From the NCBI GenBank assembly GCA_009801085.1, contig VNWV01000001.1, positions 248,001 to 312,000 of the forward strand: a stretch of DNA of 64,000 bases. Reading direction: 5' to 3'. Under the pieces are notes generated by a model that worked only from the letters and a program-made list of their open reading frames with translations, did not search any database and was not told the DNA's origin. Shown one piece after another: positions 24,210 to 34,258 of this stretch. The position numbers were made by a program, and so were the translations under genes. This DNA is from Lasiodiplodia sp. COLG20. Taxonomy: Eukaryota > Ascomycota > Dothideomycetes > Botryosphaeriales > Botryosphaeriaceae. Each line of letters starts with the position of its first letter. Position 1 is the first letter of the stretch.

Positions 24210-25755
24210 CCAAATATCAGGCTCAGCCTTCCAGGCCTCCTTGCCAAGAAGAACGTCGGTCCAGGTCCTCAAGATAGAAGGAATGGACATGACCCAGCCG
24301 TCACACTACTCCAGCTCGGGTTACCACACGCCCTCCTCTTCCACAGCCTACGACGGCCGCCGCGACTCCATTGCCTCAATGCAGTCGTCCGCTTCGTGTG
24401 CTCACAGCTTCTCGAGCAACAGCTCCTCCTACTACTCCAACCAGATGCCTCCCACTCCCCACTCGGCCCGGGAAGGCTTCGAAGACTGGATGGTCGTCCA
24501 GCAGAATCCCAGCCTACCCTTTGACCACCAGACAGCCCACGATCCCCATGGCCATGAAATGGACGAATTCCACCCTGAAGCCTGGCCCAATGCCCTGGGC
24601 CTGCCCCCGAAGCACAGGGCCCTCGAAGCCGAGCCCCCAAGCCGGCCTGGCAGCTGGGTCATGTTACAACCGGCCCTGAACTCTGCCCTCAGACTGCCAG
24701 TGTCAGAAAGTGACGGCATGGTCCTGCCCACGGCGCGCGATTTCCCTTCGTTCTGCGAATCTCAGATGGCCCCCCAACAACCACGGACATTACAGCCGCC
24801 TGCCGAGATCTACGGTTCGTCGGAGCTTTGTTACGCACAGCACGCTGCTGCCACCACGTCGAGCTTTGGCATGACGAACCTGACGGCCGAAGCGTACGAG
24901 CCGGCGCCTGTGGCAACAGGCTTCAACCCGAACTACGAGTGGCCGCCGGTTCAGCCTGAGGCGCCGTACGAGCTCCCCATGTTCCCCGAGCCGACGTCAT
25001 GCCAGCCGGAAGACACGATCGTGGACACGGAGGACAAGTACAACGAGATGCGCTCCGACAGCTTCGACGACAGCTTCGGCTCGTACGACGGCGGGTACAG
25101 CTCCTCGACCAGCCCGTCGTCGCGGTACGGGCACGGCGAGGAGCCCCTCATCAAGCAAGAGGGCGACGCGGACTACCACCACCAGCACCGGCGCGACTCC
25201 AAGCACAATCTGCGCGATCACTTCATGACGCCGGTGCGCAAGAACAGCAGCGGCCGGCGGGACTCGAAGGTGCGGGCGGGCGGCATCACGAAGCGCAAGA
25301 TGCGGTCGAGCAACCTGATGGAGTCGTTCGACGCGCACCACAACGGCTGCCAGGTCGAGGTCAAGTACCAGGCGGGCATCCAGGTAGACCCCAAGTCGGG
25401 CCGGTACTGTTCGGCGTCGGGCGAGACCAAGAAGCAGCGGTGCCGCTTCGATGGCTGCGTCAAGACGTTTGCCCGCCCCGAGCACCTCAAGCGCCACGAG
25501 AACACGCATAGCAAGGAGCGCCCCTTCCCGTGCGTCGTGCCCCAGTGCGGCCGCCGCTTCAGCCGCAACGACAACCGCAAGGCCCACTACGAGACGCACC
25601 TCAAGGAGGCGCTGCTGGGCAAGAAGGCCCGCAACGCCCCCGTCTCGTTCGAGGACCTCTGCAGGTACCTGCATCAGTCCGAGCCCGAGGAGGAGGCGCG
25701 GAAGATGATCGAAAAGCTGCAGAACCCCAAGTCCAAGATCAAGTCGCGGGACTGA
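24184..25755 (+). CDS. brlA: C2H2 zinc-finger transcription factor, BrlA-like conidiation regulator
   Basis: An intronless 523-aa frame from ATG 24184; an in-frame alternative start (MDMTQPSHYS) lies at 24283. The N-terminal 400 residues are Ser/Pro/Tyr-rich and acidic, typical of an activation region. Two adjacent C2H2 fingers sit near the C-terminus: C420-x4-C425-x12-H438-x3-H442 and C450-x4-C455-x12-H468-x3-H472. The linker HSKERPF and the second finger's CVVPQCGRRFSRNDN resemble Aspergillus BrlA, the activator that switches conidiophore development on via abaA and wetA. A 50-residue helical tail follows (SFEDLCRYLHQ, then a basic end). The remote N-terminus means orthology is likely but not certain; another two-finger factor of the same type is the alternative. 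Confidence 0.68.
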   Translation: MLITTSEADQISGSAFQASLPRRTSVQVLKIEGMDMTQPSHYSSSGYHTPSSSTAYDGRRDSIASMQSSASCAHSFSSNSSSYYSNQMPPTPHSAREGFEDWMVVQQNPSLPFDHQTAHDPHGHEMDEFHPEAWPNALGLPPKHRALEAEPPSRPGSWVMLQPALNSALRLPVSESDGMVLPTARDFPSFCESQMAPQQPRTLQPPAEIYGSSELCYAQHAAATTSSFGMTNLTAEAYEPAPVATGFNPNYEWPPVQPEAPYELPMFPEPTSCQPEDTIVDTEDKYNEMRSDSFDDSFGSYDGGYSSSTSPSSRYGHGEEPLIKQEGDADYHHQHRRDSKHNLRDHFMTPVRKNSSGRRDSKVRAGGITKRKMRSSNLMESFDAHHNGCQVEVKYQAGIQVDPKSGRYCSASGETKKQRCRFDGCVKTFARPEHLKRHENTHSKERPFPCVVPQCGRRFSRNDNRKAHYETHLKEALLGKKARNAPVSFEDLCRYLHQSEPEEEARKMIEKLQNPKSKIKSRD

Positions 25756-26765
25756 GAGGGAATGCGGGGAACGGCGCGGGGCGAAGCAGGCGAAAAGCAA
25801 CGTTTCCTTTTTTGGATGTGGTGGCATCCTTTTTTACTCTTTTTCATTCCCCCATCTGTACCTGCTGCTCCATTTTTTGTTTGGGAGCACGAGAGAGAGC
25901 ACGAAGAGTGCGGAACGAACATTTCGGGTATCCTGACGGTCGTCTTCCACGTCGGTGTTTTGCATTTTTTGGTCCTGACTATTCCCGTGCGTTCCCCCTC
26001 ATCTTGCGTGCTTTGGTCACGTCCATTAATCTTGTACTCATATTTTTCTGGGTTCTTGGCGGTGTCCTTTCTTCTCCCCTTCGACCCATCTTTTTAACTC
26101 CTGTGTTCTTTCTTTTTTTCTTTGCCCCCATTAGGCGGGGCTGGTGGTTGATAGGAGTACGACGTAGACGGTCTAACTGCACGCGATTACGAGTGAGTGG
26201 TATGATTTTTGGCGACGACATGTGATGAAAAGACGACGACGATGGTACGCAGCATGCAGGGGAAATGAAAAAGGTTCCTGGTATTTCTTTCATGGACAAA
26301 AAAGGAAACGCAGCGGGTGATAGCTCGGTAGCGAGAGGAGTGGGTGTGAAGGCACGTCACCGCCGTGTCGCGACGCGGGCGGCATAGCTTAGAAACAATA
26401 CCCAGCACGAAGCTTTAGGATTCTCAAATGTATCATGTTCGAATGTACCCGTGCGCCGGTCCTTTGACGATGGGCCTGTCGGCTGCCGATGCCGGCGAGG
26501 GGCTGGGGGGCTGGGAGATTGGGGGCATCGTGTGTCTCGGGCGACGTGCAGAAAGAAAGAGCGGGCGACGTCGCGACTGCCGCACGCATGACCCTGCGCC
26601 TGCCCGATGACTGGTTCGCGTTGCCACTCTCGGCTTTTCCGAGCCACCACTCCAGCGAACACCAAATCCCCACCCACTCTCACCACATTCGCCCTCTATC
26701 GTCTACACGCCAGCAAAACAGCATTCGGCCCCTGCAGAGGCCCCGCAACCCAAAACGCAAAACAA
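25756..26765. other. 3' flank of the BrlA-like gene
   Basis: T-rich sequence on the plus strand consistent with a long 3' UTR, followed by mixed sequence up to the tRNA gene. No coding exon or repeat was recognised. Confidence 0.5.
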
Positions 26766-26847
26766 CGAGCAGCATGGGGCTCGAACCCACAACCTTTGGT
26801 GTATCTGCAGACCGAAAACCAACGCGCTACCATTGCGCCAACCGCCC
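26766..26847 (-). tRNA. tRNA-Arg(TCG) with a 10-nt intron
   Basis: On the minus strand, acceptor GGGCGGT pairs throughout with GCTGCTC (three G-U pairs). The D arm is GCGC-AATGGTA-GCGC, the anticodon stem TTGGT/ACCAA, and the T arm GTGGG-TTCGAGC-CCCAT. Between the anticodon stems are 17 nt; removing 10 nt (TCTGCAGATA) after position 37 leaves the seven-base loop TTTCGGC, anticodon TCG. A- and B-box promoters (TGGCGCAATGG, GGTTCGAGCC) are intact and a TTTT terminator follows. The tRNA call is strong; the isotype depends on the canonical intron position. Confidence 0.8.
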
Positions 26848-28486
26848 GGCATTGACTAACGTTGTCTGCGAAGACGCAATATATTCAATCAAAGGTGTTT
26901 CTGACGTCATCGGTCGGTGCTGCTTATGCTAGTCACTCGAGAAAGCGAGTGGTAGCGTGCTTGGGAAGACGAGTAAAAAAGGGCGTCTGATGGAGAACCA
27001 TTCTCAACGTGTCAGCACGTCATTCCCAATCCTCCCTTGGGTCATTGAGATCTACACTGAGGCAGGCCGGCGGGTCGCGCGCTGGGCAATCCCACCGTTG
27101 CAATGCAGCACTCACTCATTCTAGTAGCGAACGTTACAATCTTGTCAACCACTGCGGTTGTCATTTTCCAGGCTCGTCACCACCCGCGCCGCCGCCTTTG
27201 CCCTGTTTTCTGCGATGTGCAGATGCCTAACGCTGCTCTCCCGCGCCCGTGCGGATCGTCCCAGGGTACTTGCTGCTGCTGTTTTCCCTGAGGGCAAGGG
27301 TCCCCGTCATTGATTGTCTTCAGGGACCAATGCGCTGTCGCACATGCTACTCCAGAGATGATGTGCCTACAGGCATTCTGAGAATGCCCAACCGGGACCG
27401 GTCAGCTCTGATCGCCTTCGCCCTCAGCCCACGGAGAAGTCGTCATTGTGTTACACCCGCTGTGGGCCTGGGACTAGCCTGCCGCCGGGGGTTGGGCGGG
27501 TAGCACGGCGGATGCGCTTCACAGCAGCGCAGCGGTGCCACCCAGGCTCATGAACCAGCATCAGCTCTCTCTCACTTTCTCTCTCTCGCGACTCAAACAC
27601 CGGTCTCGTCTTTCCCCTTTTTCTCCGCTGCACAAAGGCAGCAAACCGAATGTGAGCTATTGCTTTCCCCCCACGCGTCCCCTCTTCTGCATCCACCTTC
27701 CCCTTTTCTCTCGCGCGTGCTTTTGTCTCTGATCTCTGTGTAACCGCTGGTTGTGTTCGCTGGATGGTAGGAAGCAAATGCGGCGCTCCTTTCATTTACC
27801 GCTGTCTTAGAAAAGAAAAAGATAGCTCCGAAATGTCTGACCATTTTTATCTTTCTTGCGTCCCGCGAACCCGGGTTTGCCCCATGCAAGCCTGCTGATC
27901 CCACTTGTGCGTCCTGTCTGTCCGAACTGTCTAGCTTTTTTCCCCTCTCAAACGGTTGTCATCCGTGAAGCCATTGTCTCACCCCGTAATGCCTGATTCT
28001 CCACACGACTTACCCCACTACTACCTCTACGAGCCACGCCTGCGGCCGAGTTGGGACGGGACCCGAGTTGGAAGGGAGGGGAAGGGAAGATAACGGCGGC
28101 ATTCTCGCTTCTTTCTCTCTTTCTCTCTGTGCTTAGGTAGCAGTCCCACATGCGCTCCCCCACCCACACCTATCGTAGTTCATTCCTTGCTTCCAACGGT
28201 CGGAAGCAAGCGAGAAACCATTGACAATCACCAAACTGCTGGAAACCTTTTTTTCTGTTCTTTCTTTCACATGGAAGCAGCCCAACTTCAGTTGCAGTAA
28301 TCAAACACAGTTTTCATTATCAAGCTCCCCTCGTTCCAACCTCACACTAGCCCTCTATCAACCCACACTCCCCATCTCCGATTATTGACCCCATTCCCTT
28401 GCGATCCCTAAGATGGAAAGATTGACCTTGCCCCTTTCTTTCAATCGCACTTTTCGGCGATCGCGTGGCGAGACGCGTTCCGTGAG
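26848..28486. other. Intergenic, CT-rich toward the 3' side
   Basis: No gene was supported between the tRNA and 28.4 kb. Strong pyrimidine tracts on the plus strand at 27,545-27,740 and 28,090-28,400 resemble fungal promoters and leaders, which suggests a plus-strand transcript starting near 28.3 kb. Confidence 0.45.
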
Positions 28487-28695
28487 ATGAAGTCTCTGTC
28501 ACAGTTCAACGAGGACAGCGGGGTAAGCATTCAACCGAGTCGAGACCCTCAACGGATCGATCAAGATCGCTCCCTCAGCTGCGAGATCTGATCGAAAACG
28601 CCTGATCCTCTTTCTCTCTCTCTCAGCTGTCGTTCGCGGCTGGAACCAGCCCACGGTCTCGCCACCACCATCACTACCACCACCAAGCCTCGTGA
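28487..28695 (+). CDS. Possible small spliced ORF (34 aa)
   Basis: Downstream of a CT-rich promoter-like tract, ATG 28487 opens MKSLSQFNEDSG, ending at a good donor GGG|GTAAGC (28523). A textbook acceptor with CTGAT branch site and a pyrimidine tract (CTCTCTCTCTCAG) ends at 28626, and exon 2 continues LSFAAGTSPRSR, then a His/Tyr-rich end (HHHHYHHQAS) before TGA. The splice signals are convincing; the coding potential of so short a product is not. It may be a leader segment of a longer non-coding transcript. Confidence 0.3.
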
Positions 28696-30287
28696 TCCCA
28701 CCAGAGCGCGGACCCCCTCCCCTCGTGACCCAGACGCATGAAGCCGCAAATCTAACTACCCAAAGATGAGAAATGCGTACACGACGCGCGAAAAGTCATT
28801 GTCTGTGAAGTCTCCCCAGTCTCTGAGACCCTGGTGTGGGGGTTGTGTGTGCGTTCGTGTATCCGTGTGTAGGCTTTAAATGAGCAACCCGCCGTCCCTT
28901 ACTTGCTGCCCGCTCGGCGCTTTCGCATCGGCCACCAGTTCGGCGTGCGCGCCCGCCCGCGCGGGTGGGCGGTTAGCAACGAGCTTAGCTTGGGGGCGCT
29001 GCTGTCAACCCGTTTCTAGCCAACGCCCCCCGGCGGCGCCGGCGGCGGCTCCTCCCTTGTGGCGCCCGTTCCTCTCCCTGGATCATCTCGATCTCGGGAC
29101 GGGACGGGACCGGATCGGACGGGAAAAAGCAAATGAGAGACTTGAACGAGCAAAAGGAGAATTTTCTTGCATCCTCTGCGCGAGCAGAGGCTTGGGAGGA
29201 GGCCTGGAAGGCTTGGGGAGGCTTGGGTCTGGGGGGTTCGCACGCCCTGCGTCAGTTAGCTCCGCCCCCGCCCGTGGCGTTCAGGTCCACACTCCTTTGT
29301 TTGCTGAGCAAAGAAAAGCTCTGGGCCTTTGTAGAACGTTGGGTGGTGGACTCGTATGTCTGGGACGATGGTGGCGAGGATTCGTGGCCTTAGGTGAGTA
29401 GATTTTCTGTCGAACCGCCCGTCGCCGTCGTTGAGTCTGTCGTGGTTTTGATTTTGCTGTGTTGGTCTGTAGAATTCACATGTCGTGCACCGGCATTACC
29501 AGCATAAGAGGAATCAGGCAAGGGGCTTGCGACTGCTTGCACAGCTATACTAACGACAATACCATCCACAGCGACAGCTTGACCTTAGCCACGTATTGGT
29601 GCTGACAGTAGCCACTGACAATTTGAGAGCAGAGCTTGATGAAGAGCCACCTGTAGTAGTAAGCAAGAGCCACTTGCATCGAGTCGAGGCCCAAGTCCAT
29701 GTTTTATCGCGCTTGATCCCCCATGTACGCTTTTGTTCAATGGAAGCTTTTAATTATTAATCTCGACGTCAATCGCACCATGCTAGCGCTAAGAATTGAC
29801 ATCGTGGATGAAACACTTGGCAGATGGACACGCGAAACACCTCTATAGCTTGCAAGGAGAGCATTGTTTGAGTAAGCCAGGCGGTAGATTAGAGGTAAAC
29901 AAATAAGTGCAATACGACACCAATGCTGCCGGACAAACCACAAGACACAATCACGAAGAGAGAGGATGTTACTTGATATGAATAGATTCGATATGAATAT
30001 TTTCGATAGAAATATCCAGGGTATATCGATAAAGAGATAATCCTTAAATTCTTTGAAGAAAACAAGGACTCACCTGTAAGACTTACCGTAACCCAGCCAT
30101 GAAGGACCAGGGCAAAAAAAAAGTTATTGAAGACAAGCGCTAAAGAGCAAAATGCCGTGCAGGCTATGCCATGTGCCATGCAACAAAAGCACGAAAAATA
30201 GACAAGAAAGGAATGGAAGCATGTCATGTGCCATGCAATAAGGACAGAGAAAAGAAAGACGCTCAAAGAAAAGATGGCGCCACACAC
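28696..30287. other. Intergenic, nothing recognised
   Basis: A 173-codon plus-strand frame at 28.88-29.40 kb is low-complexity and lacks any domain, so it was left out. The part after 29.7 kb is AT-rich 3' flank of the minus-strand gene and contains a short direct repeat CATGTGCCATGCAA at about 30.17 and 30.22 kb. Confidence 0.45.
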
Positions 30288-32723
30288 TTACTCCTCGATC
30301 CCGAACAGGTCACCAATGGACCCAAGACTGCCGATAGATGAAATCCTACTGTTGCTGCGGGTGCTACGACGGCCACCGCTGCCGGCACTGAGCCTCGAGC
30401 TGCTCCGCGTCCGACGCTTCACCACACCGCCGTTGTCCACACTCTTCAAGCTCAGGCGCGAACTCTTCCTCCGTACCGACGGCGGTGTCTTGGGCGTCTG
30501 CACCGGCGCCGGCGACATAGAGGCAGAGGACTTCGACCTGGTGATGCGCGTAATAGCATTGACAGACATTGATGAAGAACCGCGCTTCTTGGAAACAATG
30601 GTCTTCGGGCTGATGTTAGAGGACAGAGAGCGGCGGGTGCGTTTGGACGGCGACGAGGCGTCGTCGTCTGCGAAGGCGACAGATGCGGAGCGCTTGGTCG
30701 GCTTGGAGAGGGAGAAGTCTGGATTGAGCGGGAAGGAGGTCGGGATGGTGACGGACTGCTGGCTGAGGCCATCAATGGCTTCCTCCTCTACCGGCTGCTG
30801 CTCGAAGAAGATCGAGGGCTGCTCGACGGTGGTAGTAGCATCGGCCACGTCGCTGATTGGCGGATTGTCGGACAGCGCATCCGTGGTCTGGTTAGTGGGG
30901 TCAGCAGCGACGTCCGGGAGGTCTTTGAACATGGCCTCGAGGGCAGGGTCCAATGCATTGGAGTTAGATGCGGAAATTTCAGGGTTGTAGACAAATGCTG
31001 CGGCATCGTCTGTAGTAGTTGTGAAAGTATTAGCAGGATCGCCGCCAGCGGCGTCCGCGGACGGTGCAGCAACAAGGAAGGACGTCGGGTCGTAGTCGGC
31101 CGTGTAGTTTTGGTTAGGCGTAGATTGGGGCCACGCGTACTCCGGACGGTCGTAACCGAAAATTGACACATCGGCGCCGTTATAGCTGGATTGTTGCTGT
31201 TGCGGCGCGAGTTGATTGGCCGGCGCGTAGCCCGGGGGGACCACTGCTGCCGCCACACCGCCGCCGGGGCCGTCGTCAGTCCGGCGCTTCTTCCGTATCC
31301 CCTCTGGAGAGTCGGGCTCCGAAACGTAGTTGTCGTCGTTGTCGCCAGAGGAGGATATGGAAACCTGGCGACGTTTGTTACGCTTCTTGGGTGCAGGTCG
31401 CGGCTTGCGCATGCTGACCTTGGCCCTGACGAGCATCTCCAAATCTCCGAAGTTGACGTTGATCTGGGTCTCACGCTGGACACGCTTCGCGAGCGATTGC
31501 TTCGCGGAGCGTGCACGGTTGCCCTCCTTGGTTTTTTGCATGCGGTAGTTGAGCATCAGCTCGTGAGACTTGGCGTCGCTTGGCTGCATGTTGTGGGGAC
31601 GAGGGTATCCATCGAACCCCTTGATGGTCGAGCGACCCTTGCGGCAGGCTTCGATGAAGCGCTGAGCAACGACACCCTCCTTGTCAAGCGAGCCATTCCA
31701 GCTCATGTTGGGCTCATTTGGGAGCTTGCGCGTATCCTCGCGGACCTCGATGTTCTTCAGGGTGCAGATCTCTGGAAGATCAAGGAACATCTCGAAGCAG
31801 TACAGATGGAAGAAGGCGGCCATGTAGAATGGATCGGCCCTGTTGTTGTACTTTGAAGACCTCTCATCGAAGGCGACGCGCATGTGGCCGGCCTGGATGG
31901 TGCCGTTGAGGCCTTCCCTACGAAGAGGGCACTCCTTGAAGCGGCACTTGGAAAGTGTGGGGGTCGGGTAGCGACGGCAAGAGTCAGCAGGAGTCTTCTG
32001 GATCCAGACGCGAAGAATATTTTCGGCAGACTTCGGATGGTGGTGAAGGAAATCATTGATCTCGTCAGCACTGTACTCCAGTTTCTTCAGCTCACCATGC
32101 TCGAAGTATTCGAACTTGTAGTTGGGCGAACGCCATGTTCCAAAAGGATTCTTGATGTTCTGCTTGTACATCTGCTCTGAAGCATACTGATTGATCTTAC
32201 CGGAACGGCTGGTCATACCCATGGTCGTCGTGTTGATACGGTGCCAGGGATGCTTCGGGTCGTACTTGGGCTTCTCCTGAGTGAATTTACGACTAGCCAG
32301 CTCGGCGATGTCGCTAAGGCTGGACGTCGAAGACCGGCGGTGGGAGAGGCTGCTGAGCCTGGAATCCGTCGTCGCAGGAACAGCGGGAGTCTTGAGAGCC
32401 ATCGAACTGGATTCAGTAAGATCAGCGGGAACTACGGGCATCTCCGAGTGAACAAAGTTGAAAGCAGAAGAATTCAGAAAGTCGATATTAGAATCACCTG
32501 CATGGGGGATAGCGTTGAAATTAGAAGAGTCGACGCCGCTGCCCTGACCTGAAATGTGGTACAATCTGGGGTCAGGATATATGGATGCTGAGTTATCATC
32601 TGTCGTCCACTGGTCCTGTGTAGGATTGTAAGTGAAGTTGTATTCGGAACCCACGTTCTCCAAGTCCTTCAAAAATTCATCGTCCAAGCTGAGCGATGTC
32701 CTGAAATCCTGTGTACCATTCAT
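30288..32723 (-). CDS. Conserved large fungal protein of unknown function
   Basis: An intronless frame of 811 aa from MNGTQDFRTS. The frame stays open upstream, but a CTCTTTCAG acceptor lies directly before this ATG, suggesting a 5'-UTR intron. Residues about 150-470 form a dense conserved-looking block: KHPWHRINTTTMGMTSRSGK, a helix-rich part (ENILRVWIQKTPADSCRRYP), Cys-containing KCRFKECPLR, and FHLYCFEMFLDLPEIC. This order occurs in hypothetical proteins across Pezizomycotina. The Cys/His residues could bind a metal. The C-terminal 300 residues are disordered and end in an Arg/Ser-rich, strongly basic tail (KRRTRSSSRLS) with a final GSIGDLFGIEE. A nuclear, nucleic-acid-associated role would fit, but this is inference; no family name is assigned. 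Confidence 0.8.
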   Translation of the reverse strand: MNGTQDFRTSLSLDDEFLKDLENVGSEYNFTYNPTQDQWTTDDNSASIYPDPRLYHISGQGSGVDSSNFNAIPHAGDSNIDFLNSSAFNFVHSEMPVVPADLTESSSMALKTPAVPATTDSRLSSLSHRRSSTSSLSDIAELASRKFTQEKPKYDPKHPWHRINTTTMGMTSRSGKINQYASEQMYKQNIKNPFGTWRSPNYKFEYFEHGELKKLEYSADEINDFLHHHPKSAENILRVWIQKTPADSCRRYPTPTLSKCRFKECPLRREGLNGTIQAGHMRVAFDERSSKYNNRADPFYMAAFFHLYCFEMFLDLPEICTLKNIEVREDTRKLPNEPNMSWNGSLDKEGVVAQRFIEACRKGRSTIKGFDGYPRPHNMQPSDAKSHELMLNYRMQKTKEGNRARSAKQSLAKRVQRETQINVNFGDLEMLVRAKVSMRKPRPAPKKRNKRRQVSISSSGDNDDNYVSEPDSPEGIRKKRRTDDGPGGGVAAAVVPPGYAPANQLAPQQQQSSYNGADVSIFGYDRPEYAWPQSTPNQNYTADYDPTSFLVAAPSADAAGGDPANTFTTTTDDAAAFVYNPEISASNSNALDPALEAMFKDLPDVAADPTNQTTDALSDNPPISDVADATTTVEQPSIFFEQQPVEEEAIDGLSQQSVTIPTSFPLNPDFSLSKPTKRSASVAFADDDASSPSKRTRRSLSSNISPKTIVSKKRGSSSMSVNAITRITRSKSSASMSPAPVQTPKTPPSVRRKSSRLSLKSVDNGGVVKRRTRSSSRLSAGSGGRRSTRSNSRISSIGSLGSIGDLFGIEE

Positions 32724-34185
32724 GCTGAAAGAGTTAAAGGCTATTGTATCTCCGGGATACGGCGGCGAAGTCTTAAAAGTGCAGAAAAGAAGGTAGATGA
32801 TCGCGTTGGTCAACAACGTGAGCCAGTTGCAAGCGAGCGAAACGGTGTAAAGCTGGACGTCGGAGCATTGTCAAGGTTTATATTATACTAGGTAGTGGTT
32901 GGATAATGGCATTCATGTTCTTTGAAGTCATTGACCCCTCTTCTAAGATTAGACACGCCGTGGGAACTCGACAAAAAAGTTAAGGTGGCCAAGCCTGAAA
33001 TTCTACGAGTCTTTGTCGACCATCGACAGCGCGTGTCCATTGTGGAGATACAGCGCGTGAGGATGTGTGCCGGACAAAGAAAGTGGCTATGTTTAGCCGC
33101 AATGGCTGAAAAGGCGCATGTTCGACATGTAGCCCAACTCCATCGCGGGGCTAGAGGCACGCTGCGAGGACTCAAGGGCAATATCCTTGAAATTTGGGCA
33201 GAAAGTTGGGAACCTATTGCAATAATGTTAGCCATCTGCAAAGATGTGATGCAAACAGTATTCCAGGGTGTAATTGAAAAATCAGAAGGTCTCCAAGCAG
33301 TTCCTCCACATTGTAGGTTCGGAACAGGTCTGTTATATTTTGTGCAATGGACTCATCATTTAAGGGGAAGGGTGGGGCGGAAAGCAAAATGAACGTACCT
33401 TGGTGAAATCAAGCATGCAGACTAAGCTGCTGGGTTAGCTTTGAGCCCGACAGAAGCCGGGTCGGTTTCAGGAAAGCTGCTGCCTGGCGGTGCAAGCAGA
33501 CCGAGGCCGAGCCGCTCAATGTTGATCAGGCCATGAGGCCGAGGGTGTATGGCGTTCTCAAGTCATTTTGAGATGGTTGCAGTGAAGATGGCGCAAAGTC
33601 GAGATCATGTCTGGCTTTGTTCAGGTGTTGTCGAGGCTGTGCGGAATTTTTTTCTTTGTAGCGGGCAGCGGCGAAAGGTAGGGCCGGTGGAATCACGTGC
33701 GCTCGGGCCGAGCCAAGCGAATGGAGGCGACGCGCAGGAACCGACAACTTCTCTCTCCTCTGCCGACCTCGATAACCCTGCCACTTGTGTTGCGCGTTCA
33801 TGCACGCCGCAGCGCAGATCGTGAGTCACTGACGTGCTATCACCGAGGCCGAGATGCCAGATGCGTAGCACGACTGGGCTCGGAGTTCGGAGTCGTTTGC
33901 CACGTCTGCGCCACAGCTCTCCTGGCGCTCCTAGCGCTCAAGCCCCCGCGCCACATCGCCGCGTTGCTTACCCATCTCCAGCCAAGTGCCAACCATCTGG
34001 CGAGCGTGCGTGGCACATGGCAGCCTTTAGCTCTCGCACCTTCTTGTTCCTTCCCGCATCTTCTCCTGCTTAGGCATGAGATGTGCGGCTCGGTCCATAC
34101 GGATGCCGAATAATTCTGCTGCCTGGAGCGTCGAACAGTGGCGGGAGCATACGTACGCGGCCCTGCCTATACTGACTATACACAG
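32724..34185. other. Divergent upstream region of the 32.7-kb gene and the Hsp20 gene
   Basis: Contains the promoters of two divergent genes. Overlapping frames of 117 (-) and 156 (+) codons at 32.9-33.4 kb show no domain. I searched for clustered GAA/TTC heat-shock elements near the Hsp20 start and found no clear array, only scattered TTC pentamers around 34,030-34,070. Confidence 0.45.
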
Positions 34186-34193
34186 TATTTAAG
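34186..34193 (+). promoter_or_regulatory. TATA-like box of the Hsp20 gene
   Basis: TATTTAAG lies 66 bp upstream of the Hsp20 ATG, a reasonable TATA position for a short-leader, inducible fungal gene. Confidence 0.5.
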
Positions 34194-34258
34194 CGCCCCG
34201 GAATCCCCACCAAGATGCCCATCATCTCATCATCACTCATCCACTTCTATCAATCAAC

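Noticed and set aside
32888..33392. Overlapping frames of 117 (-) and 156 (+) codons in the divergent promoter
   Set aside because: They exclude each other, show no recognisable family, and lie where promoters are expected.
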